Shown: positions 63,788 to 64,000 of the stretch, piece after piece
Layout: each line of letters begins with the position of its first letter
Numbering within the stretch: position 1 is the stretch's first letter
Assembly (NCBI RefSeq): GCF_034702125.1
Contig: NC_085880.1
Location: forward strand, 38,433,230 to 38,497,229
Length of the DNA stretch: 64,000 nucleotides
From: Engraulis encrasicolus
Taxonomy: Eukaryota; Chordata; Actinopteri; Clupeiformes; Engraulidae
Direction of reading: 5' to 3'
Program-made: the position numbers and the translations under genes
The notes under the pieces: model-generated
The model's input: only the letters and a program-made list of their open reading frames with translations
Told to the model about the DNA's origin: nothing
The model's database searches: none

Positions 63788-64000
63788 AGAGGTGCACCGA
63801 AATGAAAATTTGTGGCCGAAACCGAAACCGAATAACAATTAATCACTTGGCCGAATACCGAAACCGAATATTACAATTCGGTCAAAAGTTATCAAAACTT
63901 AGGTTTTTCACTATTTTTAAATATTGCTTAAATCTACGGTTTACAATTAATGTTTTGACATGTTTTTGAAAGAAAATAAATGTGTATTTGAAGTCTTCAA
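63788..64000 (+). mobile_element. Left end of a hAT-like repeat cut by the window edge
   Basis: TAGAGGTGCACCGAAATGAA then repeated CCGAAACCGAATA motifs, the left terminus of a fish hAT family. The right end is outside. Confidence 0.6.

Larger units (their letters stand above)
63142..64000 (+). other. slf2 intron after c17 (to window edge)
   Basis: Contains two hAT-type elements (63174-63273 and one entering at 63788). No further slf2 exon is seen. Confidence 0.6.

Overview
The window is nuclear genomic DNA from a ray-finned (teleost) fish. It has intron-containing vertebrate genes, very dense dinucleotide and tetranucleotide microsatellites, tRNA-derived SINEs, hAT and TTAA-flanked DNA transposons and an L2/Rex1-like LINE. 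Two isolated N bases (23797, 23801) mark unresolved assembly positions. No rRNA, true tRNA or CRISPR array is visible.

Three protein-coding loci can be supported. (1) 6583-8637, minus strand: coding exons 1-3 of sufu (Suppressor of Fused, negative regulator of Hedgehog/GLI signalling); I found no later sufu exon in the window. (2) 10554-11288, plus strand: a GC-rich 244-codon ORF, head-to-head with sufu, that may be the fish counterpart of mammalian C10orf95, which lies near SUFU in human. A small hAT-like MITE now supplies its stop codon. (3) 27274 to beyond the right edge, plus strand: slf2 (FAM178A), the SMC5-SMC6 loader of the DNA-damage response. Seventeen coding exons join with consistent phases into exactly 2304 codons, with the 3' end outside the window. 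Its probable non-coding first exon and promoter lie near 22.06-22.23 kb. The central low-complexity region (two exons, 1830 and 2998 nt) makes the protein about twice as long as human SLF2.

Layout: 1-6.5 kb repeats and minisatellite; 6.5-8.7 kb sufu; 9.4-11.5 kb C10orf95-like gene; 11.5-22 kb gene-poor DNA with nested MITEs and a 2.2 kb tandem array; 22-64 kb slf2, whose introns hold a 4.6 kb long-inverted-repeat element, a nearly intact LINE, a 1.9 kb hAT element, a 1.45 kb long-TIR element and many microsatellites.

The most unusual observation is that tandem repeats in slf2 introns are built from the gene's own splice junctions. The 3' splice site of exon c10 is reiterated 17 times, that of c13 about five times and that of c16 about four times. 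The 5' splice site of c13 is repeated six times downstream and that of c15 once. Several other acceptors (sufu exon 3; slf2 c6, c11, c15) directly abut microsatellites that serve as the pyrimidine/GT tract. This makes an unusual architecture of decoy splice sites around a genome-stability gene, and it is the main candidate for a new phenomenon here.
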